From assembly GCF_029338515.1 (NCBI RefSeq), contig NZ_CP119988.1, positions 3,162,001 to 3,226,000 of the forward strand: a stretch of DNA of 64,000 bases, written 5' to 3'. The DNA comes from Haloglomus litoreum (lineage in GTDB: Archaea > Halobacteriota > Halobacteria > Halobacteriales > Haloarculaceae). Positions 34,204-43,596 of the stretch are shown here, one piece after another. The notes beneath the pieces were generated by a model that was given only the letters and a program-made list of their open reading frames with translations, made no database searches and had not been told where the DNA came from. How positions within the stretch are numbered: the first letter of the stretch is position 1; each line of letters starts with the position of its first letter. The translations under genes and the position numbers were made by a program.

Positions 34204-35691
34204 ATGCCGAAGGACCCTACCGACGCCACCCAGCCGGCTACCGATGCCGACGGTGGCGCCCGGGGGATGGACTTCGACCGGGAAGTGGTGAGCGGGACAG
34301 CAGCGCAGTTGATCCGGGTCGTGATTGGGTTGCTCGGGGTCGTCGTATTCGCGGTCGTTCTTGGACCGGCGTCGTTCGGGGGCGCAACGCTGGTCCTGAC
34401 GATTGTGGCCATCCTCGAGCAGCCAGTATTTGGGTGGGCGATGGCGTGCAAACAGCGACTCGCCGCCCAATCAATCTCTGGAGGTGCAGCGCTGGTGATG
34501 CTCACAGGGGGAACCTTAGCGTGGACGGGAATCGTCTTGGGAGCCACAGTTCTGTTCTCGCCGACAATCATGAGATTCACCGGTCTGCAGTGGGGCTGGC
34601 TCTTTGTCCCGCTTCTCCTGCTGACGACGGTACTCCTGGCTGCACTCCGGGTACTCATCGAGGGGAAAGGTCGAATCGGTGCTGCGACGTGGTACGAGAC
34701 AGCCGCCGCAATCACCACGACGCCACTACAGGTCTGTCTCGTTCTCGTCGGTTATGGTGCGTATGGGATGCTTGGAGGTCTGACCGTCGGGGCGGGGATC
34801 CTTGTTCCGGTCGCTGTTCGGACCTTCGGATGGAAGGTTGAGCGGCCGACGAGGACCGATTTTCAATCGGTTTGGGAGTACGCCCGCTGGGGAATTGCCC
34901 AGTCACTGCTGGGTCGGGTGTTCGCCCGGCTTGACGTTCTCCTCCTAGGGTTCCTACTCGGACCGCTCTCGGTCGGGTGGTACGAAGTTGCCTGGAAGGT
35001 CGTCCTCCCAGCTGGAATCATCTCCCAGGTTGCCGGCGGCAGCCTGATGACCAGCGTGGCCTCCGCCACTGGGGGCTGTGGCCGAGTAACTGATGAGAAG
35101 ATCGCAGAAATCAGACGGACACTCGGGTTGGGTGCGTTTCTCGCCATTCCGGTAGTTTTCGGGGCGCTCGTGGTCGGAGAATCCCTCCTGATAGCCGTCT
35201 TCGGAGCGGCCTACCGTGACGCCACGCCGCTGCTAATCGGACTCGCCGGGTTCCAAGTGCTCGTAACGCAGACGACGCCGCTCCTCCAAACCCTGAATGG
35301 GGTCAACCGGATCCGGATAACGGTCCCGATCACGGCGATAACGCTCATCATCAACGCCGTTCTAGGCCTCCTACTGGTTCCGGAGGTCGGAGCGGTTGGC
35401 GTCGTGATTGCGACGCTCGTCGCACAGTTGATACAGTACCTTCTCTCACTGGCTGCCGTAATGGAGTCCATTGGTCGGTTCGTACCCATCACCAGACTGC
35501 TCACGGTTGAGACCATCGCTGGTGCTGGAATGGCCGGCCTGCTCGCCAATATCCCTGGGCCAGCCAACACGCTGCCAGTCGTAATTGGTTACATCGTTCT
35601 CGGCGGGGCAAGCTATTTCGTTCTCGTCCTCGCCCTGAGCCCGGAGGCACGGACGTTCCTCCAGAAACTACCAATTGGTCCCTGCTCCTGA
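34204..35691 (+). CDS. Wzx-type polysaccharide flippase 2
   Basis: A 495-residue polytopic protein, paralogous to the flippase at 32696 along its whole length (REVVSGTAAQLIRVVIGL, then TTTPLQVCLVLVGYGAYGML, LLLGFLLGPLSVGWYEVAWK). It has a 20-residue charged N-terminal extension. Two flippases suggest two glycan substrates, or subfunctionalisation after duplication. Its codon usage is a little more AT-rich than that of neighbours. Confidence 0.88.
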   Translation: MPKDPTDATQPATDADGGARGMDFDREVVSGTAAQLIRVVIGLLGVVVFAVVLGPASFGGATLVLTIVAILEQPVFGWAMACKQRLAAQSISGGAALVMLTGGTLAWTGIVLGATVLFSPTIMRFTGLQWGWLFVPLLLLTTVLLAALRVLIEGKGRIGAATWYETAAAITTTPLQVCLVLVGYGAYGMLGGLTVGAGILVPVAVRTFGWKVERPTRTDFQSVWEYARWGIAQSLLGRVFARLDVLLLGFLLGPLSVGWYEVAWKVVLPAGIISQVAGGSLMTSVASATGGCGRVTDEKIAEIRRTLGLGAFLAIPVVFGALVVGESLLIAVFGAAYRDATPLLIGLAGFQVLVTQTTPLLQTLNGVNRIRITVPITAITLIINAVLGLLLVPEVGAVGVVIATLVAQLIQYLLSLAAVMESIGRFVPITRLLTVETIAGAGMAGLLANIPGPANTLPVVIGYIVLGGASYFVLVLALSPEARTFLQKLPIGPCS

Positions 35692-35712
35692 GATACCAGC
35701 AGACACATACGA

Positions 35713-36732
35713 GTGGGAAGTCAATGGTATTTCGAGAGCGTGGCGAGTAACGAGAACGGGGAGCAGGTGCCGAGGGTCACTGTCCTCACGACGACCTATG
35801 AACGGGCGGATACGCTCGCAAGGCCGTACGAGAGCCTCTGCGAACAGACATTCTCGGACTTCGAGTGGCTTGTTGTGGATGACCGCTCGAACGACGGAAT
35901 CCGCGAACTGGTCGAAGGCTGGAAGCAGGAGGTGCCCTTCGATGTTCGATTCGTCACTCAGCCGCAGGATAGGACAGGTCGCCACTGTGCGCTGAACATC
36001 GGGGCAGAGTCGGCGCGTGGCGAGTTCGTCCGGCTGCTAGATTCGGATGACAGCTGTCCTCCAGATTCGCTCAATACCCTCGTCGCCGAATGGGAGCGCA
36101 TCCCCTCTGCCCGTCGCGCGGAATTCGCCGGGGTACTGGGGCGAACTCAGTTCTCGGACGGCACGCCGTTCGCCGATCCACTCCCGGAGTCTCCACTGGA
36201 CTCGTCTCCCACAGAGATTCGCTACCAATATCGACTTGAAGGCGATTACGTCGGAATGTTCAGACGGGACGTCCTCCTCAAGTTCCCGTTCCCCGAGCGT
36301 CAGGATGTCCGGTACATTCCAGAATCGATCGTGTTCGATCGTATCGGGCGAGAGTACACCGTTCGGTATATCAATGAGATAATCGACATCTACCATGCGG
36401 GTTCAGAGGACGGGCGATTGACGACTATCGACTTCCGAAAGAAGGCGACCGAGATACGTCTGCTGAAGCAACAGCAGCTGAACGACGACATCGAATGGGC
36501 CGGCGACTACCCACTAAACTTCGCAAAGCTGGCTGCCAACTACGTGCGGTTGAGTCTCCACGAAGGGCGGGGGCTGAGAACGCAAGCTGAATCTCTCGAC
36601 AGTCGGCTAGCTCGGGGATACTGGTTGGCTGCTGCTCCGCTTGGAATATTCCTCTACTTCTCGGATCGCTATTGGCCAAATAACCCAATCATCTCGTATA
36701 TCAAGTCAATGTATCAAAACTATGATGAATGA
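35713..36732 (+). CDS. Family 2 glycosyltransferase
   Basis: A 339-residue protein starting at GTG 35713; an alternative GTG is 30 bases downstream. The GT-A core is VTVLTTTYERADTLARPYES, then WLVVDDRSNDG and the DxD-like metal site RLLDSDDSC. It is a paralogue of the GT2 at 39418, sharing YERADxLxRPxESLCEQ. It lacks membrane helices except a weak hydrophobic stretch near the end and should add a sugar on the cytoplasmic face. Confidence 0.88.
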   Translation: MGSQWYFESVASNENGEQVPRVTVLTTTYERADTLARPYESLCEQTFSDFEWLVVDDRSNDGIRELVEGWKQEVPFDVRFVTQPQDRTGRHCALNIGAESARGEFVRLLDSDDSCPPDSLNTLVAEWERIPSARRAEFAGVLGRTQFSDGTPFADPLPESPLDSSPTEIRYQYRLEGDYVGMFRRDVLLKFPFPERQDVRYIPESIVFDRIGREYTVRYINEIIDIYHAGSEDGRLTTIDFRKKATEIRLLKQQQLNDDIEWAGDYPLNFAKLAANYVRLSLHEGRGLRTQAESLDSRLARGYWLAAAPLGIFLYFSDRYWPNNPIISYIKSMYQNYDE

Positions 36733-36751
36733 GCTCAGCGCCTGAGAATTG

Positions 36752-38227
36752 TCAGTCTCTGACATAGACCGTGATATCTGAATATTCTTTCAGTACCGAG
36801 TATTCACCAGTAGGAAAGCCACACATGCGCCAACACTGATCCGGATCGACGATGACCAACTCCCTCTTTGGACTGGTAACGAGATCTCGTACAGACTCGC
36901 GGGTGTATGTGATATTCCGATTCACCTCGATGTAATATGGGTTTGGAGCGATAGGTTTCTGGTCAGATAAGTGATAGTATTCTGCTTCATGACCGATGAT
37001 TAGCAGTTCCTCTTCGTCCGACATATTCGAGTCAATGACGGCAGCTTTCTGTTGCTGTCGGAGCAATCCCTCCTCCGACGGGTTAACCGCGGTGAGGATA
37101 AGGTAACCTCCGAAAGACACGGTCGGTACAATCAGTAGTGCAATCAGGACAATCGCCAAGAGTGCGGATCGAGATTCAAACCGAGTGCGGTGCCGCCACA
37201 GTTCGGAACCGAGGATTCCAACCAATAGCGAGGCAAATGGGAGGGTATGGATGAAGTAATGGCCGTACTGCCGGACGAGCAACGGGAGGAGCGACAGTCC
37301 TCCTGCAGTCAACAGAAACTCCCAGATCATCCTTTGATAGGGACCATTTTCACGTTTCCACTTCCGAAAGGCCAGGTCGGCGCCAGCAGCAGAGCCTAAC
37401 CAGAATAGTGGGAATCGCAGCAACATCTCGTAGAGATTACTGAAGGAAGTTCCAAGGGAGTTTGACGAATAATTTGTTAAATTCGCTATGATTGTCCAGT
37501 AAACCAGATCCTTCAGGTTTCCAACCAGCAGATACAGGAATCCGATACCCAAGATTGGGGCACTGACTGCGAGAGCAAAGGTAGCGACGTCCAATCCTGC
37601 AGAGTAGAGATCCCTCCTCTTGTCCCGAAGCAGCAAGAGGCAACCGACAAGGACAAAGAATCCAGCCGTCTGCTTGAAAAGGATTGCCCCACCAGCCAGG
37701 ACTCCGGCGAAAACGAGCAGCAGACGGCGACCCTGACGGAGAAACATCCACATACTCAGAGATGCGATGGTAATCAACAGCGCCATTGGTGGCTCTGCGA
37801 ACACGTCGACTCCCTCGTAGAGCGGAACCGCTGATAAATAGCTGATTCCAGCAATCGCCCCCGATTTCCAGGAGTCCAACTCTCGACCGAGTACAAAAAT
37901 CACCCCCGCTGTCAGAACGTTTATAGCGAGATAGATTATTCTGATGGCCCAGACCGACTTCGAGAACATGAGGATACCGGCTAGGAACAGATAGATTCCT
38001 GGAGGCTTGTGGTCGATGTATTGAACATATGGAAGCGTTCCTCTCAACAGTCCATCAGCCAGTACTAGGAATGTCCCACCATCCGGACCTAGAGGGAGAT
38101 TCATGAGTACTGCGTTCACGGCCGTCACGAGCAGAAACGCCGATCCGAGAAGCACCGCAAGTGCAGAATCCGAATTACGATTCAGCCGAACGCATAGCGT
38201 TCTATAGAAATCTGACGGATTTAGCAT
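36752..38227 (-). CDS. GT39/ArnT-like polytopic membrane glycosyltransferase
   Basis: A 491-residue protein with about 10 hydrophobic segments. The large first loop has YIDHKPPGIYLFLAG, typical of GT-C enzymes of the dolichyl-phosphate-mannose:protein or ArnT type, and acidic residues in the early loop LPLGPDGGTF. It would use a lipid-phosphate-linked sugar on the outer face. Base composition is clearly lower in GC than that of its neighbours, with many AAT, ATT and TCT codons, which points to recent transfer. It is the only gene of this block on the minus strand. Confidence 0.87.
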   Translation of the reverse strand: MLNPSDFYRTLCVRLNRNSDSALAVLLGSAFLLVTAVNAVLMNLPLGPDGGTFLVLADGLLRGTLPYVQYIDHKPPGIYLFLAGILMFSKSVWAIRIIYLAINVLTAGVIFVLGRELDSWKSGAIAGISYLSAVPLYEGVDVFAEPPMALLITIASLSMWMFLRQGRRLLLVFAGVLAGGAILFKQTAGFFVLVGCLLLLRDKRRDLYSAGLDVATFALAVSAPILGIGFLYLLVGNLKDLVYWTIIANLTNYSSNSLGTSFSNLYEMLLRFPLFWLGSAAGADLAFRKWKRENGPYQRMIWEFLLTAGGLSLLPLLVRQYGHYFIHTLPFASLLVGILGSELWRHRTRFESRSALLAIVLIALLIVPTVSFGGYLILTAVNPSEEGLLRQQQKAAVIDSNMSDEEELLIIGHEAEYYHLSDQKPIAPNPYYIEVNRNITYTRESVRDLVTSPKRELVIVDPDQCWRMCGFPTGEYSVLKEYSDITVYVRD

Positions 38228-38294
38228 TTCTCACTCCCCATTCCGTTTCGGATACCCTGGTTATTATACACGATGATGTTGTCCCTCTTCGGTA

Positions 38295-39425
38295 ATGCGC
38301 GTCGTCCTCCTCACGCTCAACGCCTACGATATGCTCGTCGGCGACGGCGAGACGGTCGGAGGCGCCCAGCTCCAGCAGGTGCTCATCGGCCGGGCGCTCG
38401 CCGACCGTGGACACGACGTAATCTTCGTCGAGAACGACGCCGAGCACAAGACCGAGACGACGGTTGATGGGGTTCGGATTGTGACGCGACCCTCCCGCGA
38501 GGATGGTAACGCCATCCTGCGTGCCGTTCTCCGCTTACTCGACCTGACGGCCTTGCTGGGCCGGATCGACCCTGACGCCTGCTACGTCCGGATGCCGCTG
38601 TTCGAGCTGTTGCCCACGGCAGTCTACTGTGCCGTGACCCACACCCGGCTGGTGTACGGCTTCGCTCACGACTCCGAGCTGGGGACCGACCCCGTGGTGT
38701 TCGAGAGCCGATTGACCGACAACGCCGTCTACCGACGGGCGATCCGCACCGCACGGGCGACCGCCGACGTTCTGGTCGCACAGAACGCCCATCAGGAGCG
38801 ACTGGCCCGCAAGCAGTACGACTGCCCGGTCGTCCGGATTCCGAACGGCTACGAGCCCCGCGATGATCCCGGCCCCTCGCCGTTCCCCGACGACCGACCG
38901 GTCGTGCTGTGGGTGTCGACGCTCCGGCCATGGAAGCGCCCGGAGCTGGTGCTGGAGCTGGCCGACCGCATCCCCGAGGCGCTGTTCGTCATCGTGGGCC
39001 CGGCGGCCGACGAGGCGCCCGAGTTGTACGAGAGGGTCCGGGAGGGCGCACGCCAGCGTGACAACGTCCGGTTCGAGGGGTTCGTCCCCTACGAGGAAGT
39101 GGACGCCTACTTCGCAGCGGCCGACCTCTTCTGCAACACCTCGACCGACGAGGGGTTCCCCAACACGTTCCTCCAGGCGTGGGCCTACGGAACGCCCGTG
39201 GCGACTCTGACCGTCGACCCGGACGGAATCGTGAGCAGCGAGCCGGTCGGCGTCCACGGCGACGGCGACGTCGACCGGCTCGCGGCGGCCATCGACGAGG
39301 CACTCGGCGACACCGAACGGCTCGGATCACTCGAGACGGGGGCCAGGGAGCACTTCCGCCGCCATCACGCGATCGGCGCGGTTGCCGACCGGTACGAACG
39401 TGTCCTCGGCGGTAGTGATGACTGA
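38295..39425 (+). CDS. Family 4 glycosyltransferase
   Basis: A 376-residue GT-B protein. The N-terminal half is VVLLTLNAYDMLVGDGETVGG and the linker region has VRIPNGYEP. The C-terminal donor domain holds VVLWVSTLRPWKRPELVLEL, then FNTSTDEGFPNTFLQ with the E-x7-E type motif. It transfers an NDP-sugar to the lipid-linked chain. It overlaps the downstream GT2 by 8 bases, which indicates an operon. Confidence 0.9.
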   Translation: MRVVLLTLNAYDMLVGDGETVGGAQLQQVLIGRALADRGHDVIFVENDAEHKTETTVDGVRIVTRPSREDGNAILRAVLRLLDLTALLGRIDPDACYVRMPLFELLPTAVYCAVTHTRLVYGFAHDSELGTDPVVFESRLTDNAVYRRAIRTARATADVLVAQNAHQERLARKQYDCPVVRIPNGYEPRDDPGPSPFPDDRPVVLWVSTLRPWKRPELVLELADRIPEALFVIVGPAADEAPELYERVREGARQRDNVRFEGFVPYEEVDAYFAAADLFCNTSTDEGFPNTFLQAWAYGTPVATLTVDPDGIVSSEPVGVHGDGDVDRLAAAIDEALGDTERLGSLETGAREHFRRHHAIGAVADRYERVLGGSDD

Positions 39426-40392
39426 GAGTTCACCGGTACCGTCGGCCGATAGTGAGGGGGGTACTCTCGTCCCCCGCTTCACCGTCTTCACTCCGACGTA
39501 CGAACGGGCGGACGTCCTCAACCGGCCGTTCGAGAGCCTGTGCGAGCAGTCCCACGACTCGTTCGAGTGGGTGGTCGTCGACGACAACTCCGCCGACGGG
39601 ACGGCCGACCTGGTCAAACGATTCGCCGACGAGGCCCCGTTCCCCGTGCAGTTCCGGCAGCAGGACCCGGACCGACCCGGGAAGCATCGAGCGTTCGCGC
39701 TCGGACTCGAGTGCGCGCGTGGCGAGTTCTTCCTCCCGCTCGACGCCGACGACTGCCTGGTTCCGGACGCGCTCGAGACGCTCGAGCGACGGTGGCGCGA
39801 GATCCCACCGGCCGAGCGCGAGACGTACGCGGGCGTGACCGGGCTCTGTGTCGACCAGCACGACCGACTGATCGGCGACCGGTTCCCCGAGTCCCCGTTC
39901 GACTCAACCATCCTCGACAACCGGTACCGGCACGGGATCCGCGGTGAGAAGGCTGGCTTCGTCCGCACGGCCGTCCTCCGGAAGTACGGATTCCCGGATA
40001 TCGACGAGCGGTTCGTCCCCGAGAGCCTCGTCTGGGACGAAATCGCGACCGCCTACCGGACACGGTACGTGAACGACGTGGTTCGGGTCTACTGGCAGGA
40101 CGACTCCGACGACTCCGACCAGCTGACCGCGCTTGACCCGGCGACCGTCGCAGCAGGTCACGCTCGCTTCCACCGCAGGCGACTCGAGGACCAGCTGGAC
40201 TGGTTCTGGGACTCCCCGCTCGAGTTCTGCCGCTCGGCCGTTCACTACGGCCGGTTTTCACGCCACGAGGGGCGGGGAATCCTCGCGCAGCTCCGGCAGC
40301 TCGACTCGGGCGGCGGGCGACTCCTCTGTCTGCTCGCTGCCGCTCCCGCCGTCGCCCTCTACCTCCGTGACCGGGTCAGACACGGTCGGTGA
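39418..40392 (+). CDS. Family 2 glycosyltransferase
   Basis: A 324-residue protein. I chose ATG 39418, which overlaps the upstream stop, over an in-frame ATG 36 bases earlier inside the GT4 gene. The motifs are FTVFTPTYERADVLNRPFES, WVVVDDNSADG and PLDADDC (DxD). The C-terminal RLLCLLAAAPAVALYLRD is hydrophobic and may anchor it. It is paralogous to the GT2 at 35713, which supports a duplicated gene block. Confidence 0.9.
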   Translation: MTESSPVPSADSEGGTLVPRFTVFTPTYERADVLNRPFESLCEQSHDSFEWVVVDDNSADGTADLVKRFADEAPFPVQFRQQDPDRPGKHRAFALGLECARGEFFLPLDADDCLVPDALETLERRWREIPPAERETYAGVTGLCVDQHDRLIGDRFPESPFDSTILDNRYRHGIRGEKAGFVRTAVLRKYGFPDIDERFVPESLVWDEIATAYRTRYVNDVVRVYWQDDSDDSDQLTALDPATVAAGHARFHRRRLEDQLDWFWDSPLEFCRSAVHYGRFSRHEGRGILAQLRQLDSGGGRLLCLLAAAPAVALYLRDRVRHGR

Positions 40393-40455
40393 GCTCCCCC
40401 GCGTTCAGCTGTGGAAAGCAACAGGTTCAGAATCCACCGGCCCGCGGTGGAGTGT

Positions 40456-42309
40456 ATGTGCGGCATCGGCGGCAAGCTCTCGTTCACGTCCCGTCCGGAC
40501 CCCGATCTCGGCGACGCGATGACCGCCTGCATGGACCACCGCGGTCCGGATGCCGAGGGCGTGTACGCGACCGGCCCGGCGCTTCTCGCTCACACCCGCC
40601 TCTCTATCCTCGACCTCTCGGCGGCCGGGCGCCAGCCGATGGCCAACGCCGACGACAGCGTCCACATCGTCTTCAACGGCGAGATCTACAACTACCGCGA
40701 GCTCCGCGACCGGGTCGACCACTACCCGTTCCGTTCGGAGACCGACACGGAGGTCCTGCTCCACCTGTACGAGGAGTACGGCACCGACTGCCTGCAGTAC
40801 CTGCGCGGGATGTTCGCGTTCGCCATCTGGGACGAGCGCGAGGAGCGACTGTTCCTCGCGCGCGACCGCCTGGGGCAGAAGCCCCTCTTCTTCCGGAACA
40901 CGGACGGGGCGTTCTGGTTCGGCTCGACCATCAAGACGCTCCTCGCCGACCCGGCGGTCCCGGCCGAACCGGACCTGTCGGCCATCCGTGAGTACCTCAC
41001 CTACCAGTACACCCCACACCCGAAGACGGGGTTCGAGGGCATCGCACAGCTCGCCCCCGCCGAGTACGCCATCGTCGACGAGGACGGGATGGACCGCGAG
41101 CAGTACTGGTCGCTCTCCTTTGCCGACCAGTTCGACGCCGGGCCCTACGCCCTCGCAGCACGGCTACGCGAGGAGCTGCGGGAGGCCACGCGCCTCCGGA
41201 TGCGCAGCGACGTGCCGGTCGGGGTCTTCCTCTCGGGCGGTGTCGACTCCTCCATCGTCACGGCGCTGATGAGCGACCTCGCCGACGAGCCGGTCAACAC
41301 CTACTCCATCGGTTTCGACAGGGCGGCCTACGACGAACTCGAGTTCGCCCGCGAAGTCGCCAGCGAGTACGAGACGAACCACACGGAGTACACCGTCCAG
41401 CCGGATGCGATGGAGGTGTTCCCGGAGCTGATCGAGCAGTACGAGATGCCGTTCGGCGACCCGTCGGCGCTCCCGACCTACTACGTCTCGGAGATGGCGA
41501 GCCAGGACACGACGGTCGCGCTGGGTGGCGATGCCGGTGACGAGACGTTCGCCGGCTACGACCGCTACACCCGCGAGTGGGTCGTCTCGCAGCTGGCCCG
41601 GCTCCCCCGTCCGCTCCGGGAGTCCGGCGCCGGAACGCTCCGTGCACTGCCGAAGCCGATCCGGCGCCAGCAGCTCCTCCATTACGCGCGTCGGGCCCTC
41701 GAAATCGCCGACGAGGAGCCCACCCAGCGGTACGCCCGGTTCATCTGCCACGCGCTCGGCGACCAGGTCGATGAAGTGTGGGACGGGCCCACGCCGGACA
41801 ACGAACTCCGGAACCTCCGCGAGGCGTTTGAACGCGCGGACGGCCCGACCCGGATGGACGAGATCACCCACGTCGACATCATGACCTACCTCCCCGACGA
41901 CCTGCTGGTCAAGGTCGACCGCGCGAGCATGGCCCACTCGCTGGAGGTCCGCTCGCCGTTCCTCGACCCCCGGTTCATGGAGTTCGCGGCCCGCGTCCCC
42001 GCAGAGTACAAGTGGCGCCGGGGGAACAAGAAGTGGCTCCTCAAGCGAGCCTTCGAGGACCTCCTCCCCGACCGGGTCCTGACCCGGGAGAAGCAGGGGT
42101 TCGGCGTCCCCATCGACGAGTGGTTCCGCGGCGACCTCCGCGATTTCGGGCGCGAGAAACTGGACCGGCTCGGCAGCCGTGACCCGTTCGACGGCCCCGG
42201 CATCGACACGGTCTACGACGAACACCTCGACGGCCGTGCCGACCACGGCTACCGGATTTGGGACCTCGTCATGCTGGAAGGCTGGTACGAGCGGTTCATC
42301 GACGACTGA
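40456..42309 (+). CDS. AsnB-type glutamine-hydrolysing amidotransferase
   Basis: A 617-residue protein starting at ATG 40456 with MCGIGGKLSF, so Cys2 is the canonical nucleophile. Other markers are MDHRGPDAEG, VFNGEIYNYRELR and the PP-loop VFLSGGVDSSIVTAL. LVKVDRASMAHSLEVRSPFL is the asparagine-synthase C-terminal signature. Such enzymes in glycan clusters amidate uronic acids (as WbpS does), and asparagine synthesis is the alternative. It follows the GT2 gene by 63 bases. Confidence 0.92.
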   Translation: MCGIGGKLSFTSRPDPDLGDAMTACMDHRGPDAEGVYATGPALLAHTRLSILDLSAAGRQPMANADDSVHIVFNGEIYNYRELRDRVDHYPFRSETDTEVLLHLYEEYGTDCLQYLRGMFAFAIWDEREERLFLARDRLGQKPLFFRNTDGAFWFGSTIKTLLADPAVPAEPDLSAIREYLTYQYTPHPKTGFEGIAQLAPAEYAIVDEDGMDREQYWSLSFADQFDAGPYALAARLREELREATRLRMRSDVPVGVFLSGGVDSSIVTALMSDLADEPVNTYSIGFDRAAYDELEFAREVASEYETNHTEYTVQPDAMEVFPELIEQYEMPFGDPSALPTYYVSEMASQDTTVALGGDAGDETFAGYDRYTREWVVSQLARLPRPLRESGAGTLRALPKPIRRQQLLHYARRALEIADEEPTQRYARFICHALGDQVDEVWDGPTPDNELRNLREAFERADGPTRMDEITHVDIMTYLPDDLLVKVDRASMAHSLEVRSPFLDPRFMEFAARVPAEYKWRRGNKKWLLKRAFEDLLPDRVLTREKQGFGVPIDEWFRGDLRDFGREKLDRLGSRDPFDGPGIDTVYDEHLDGRADHGYRIWDLVMLEGWYERFIDD

Positions 42310-42341
42310 CGCCCGCCTTCGCACTGCACCCCCAATCACTC

Positions 42342-42411
42342 CCATTATAAATGGAATTATGTCGAATTTTCCTCAAAATATCTCGATTATTATAATTTCC
42401 CATATAGACGT
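42342..42411. terminator. AT-rich convergent terminator region
   Basis: A short strongly AT-rich segment (for example ATTATAAATGGAATTATG and GATTATTATAATTTCC) lies between the convergent AsnB and GT4 genes and covers the latter's last codons. T-rich tracts on both strands fit archaeal termination in both directions. Confidence 0.5.
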
Positions 42412-43496
42412 CCGAATTCATCCACCATCGCCGCGATACTGAACTCGTCGCGGGCCCGTCGGGCGGCCGTCCGACCGAGTGTGGCCGCGCGTTCGTCAGC
42501 AGCGAGTAGGTCCTCGATTGCCGCCCCCAGCGCCGCCGGATCACGCGGCGGCACGTGGACGCCGTGTTCCCCGTCCGCAACCAACTCCGCACAGCCGTCG
42601 ACGGGCGTCGTCACGATGGGCAGCCCGGCACACATCGCCTCCAGCAGCGCCCCGGGGAGCCCCTCGTAGTGCGACGGGAAGGCGAACAGGTCGAACAGCG
42701 CGAGCAGTTCAGGCACGTCGTCACGCCGCCCCAGCAGATGGACCGATGACTCGATACCGAGCCGCCCGGCGTGGGTCCGGAGCGCGTCGCGCTCCGGGCC
42801 GTCGCCGACTAGCACCAGCTCGGCGTCGGGGTGAGCCGCCAGTACGGCGGGCCACGCGTCCAGCAGGTCGTGGTGGCCCTTCCGCTCGACCAGCCGGCCG
42901 ACCGTCCCGACGACCGGTCCGTCGCCGAGTCCCAGTTCCGCGCGTAGTCCCTCCGGTTCCTGGACGTCGTAGGCGTCTACGTCCCGTCCGTTCCGGACGA
43001 CCGACACCTGCTCCGGGTCGACGCCCCGTCCCCGAACCCACTCGGCCCCCGCCTCCGAGTTCGAGACGACGTGGTCCGAGAGGCCGAGCGTCGCGCGGTC
43101 GACGAGGTCACGGTGGAGCGGCAAGGACTCCGGCACCTCCCGGACACCGGTGACGACAGTCGTCTCCGGGCTCACCTGCCCGACCAGCCGCGCGAGGACG
43201 TTGTCGAAGTAGAGGAACGACTGGAGGACGGCCGGACGCTCACGGCGGAGTTCCCGTCCGAGTCGAAGCGCCGGCCGCGGGTCAATCTTGCTCGCGGCAC
43301 CGAGTGACCGGACTGGCACGTCCGCGGCCACATCGTCGGCCAGCGGTCCCGGCTCGGTTATGGTCCAAATCATCGGGGGAAACCGGTCGCGATCCAGCCC
43401 GTTCACCAGGTCGACCAGCGTCCGCTCGGTCCCCCCGACCGCGAGCGTCCCGATGAGGTACCAGACCTGCGTCCGGTCATCGCCGGTCGCCGTCAT
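42390..43496 (-). CDS. Family 4 glycosyltransferase
   Basis: A 368-residue GT-B protein starting at ATG 43496 (MTATGDDRTQVWYLIGTLAV). The early GGTERTLVDLVNGLD is typical of GT4 enzymes. The donor domain holds VVGTVGRLVERKGHHDLLDA, LLGRRDDVPELLALFD and PSHYEGLPGALLEAM. It is divergent from the next AsnB gene with a 100-base promoter gap. Its C-terminal codons lie in the AT-rich terminator region. Confidence 0.9.
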   Translation of the reverse strand: MTATGDDRTQVWYLIGTLAVGGTERTLVDLVNGLDRDRFPPMIWTITEPGPLADDVAADVPVRSLGAASKIDPRPALRLGRELRRERPAVLQSFLYFDNVLARLVGQVSPETTVVTGVREVPESLPLHRDLVDRATLGLSDHVVSNSEAGAEWVRGRGVDPEQVSVVRNGRDVDAYDVQEPEGLRAELGLGDGPVVGTVGRLVERKGHHDLLDAWPAVLAAHPDAELVLVGDGPERDALRTHAGRLGIESSVHLLGRRDDVPELLALFDLFAFPSHYEGLPGALLEAMCAGLPIVTTPVDGCAELVADGEHGVHVPPRDPAALGAAIEDLLAADERAATLGRTAARRARDEFSIAAMVDEFGRLYGKL

Positions 43497-43596
43497 CGAC
43501 GGACCAGTGTCGAGGGGCAGGCAAAGGCCTTCGGAGTCGCCGCGACGACGCCCCGGGACAGTAACCTTCTCCCGGCCCCCCTGCTTCCGACGACCC

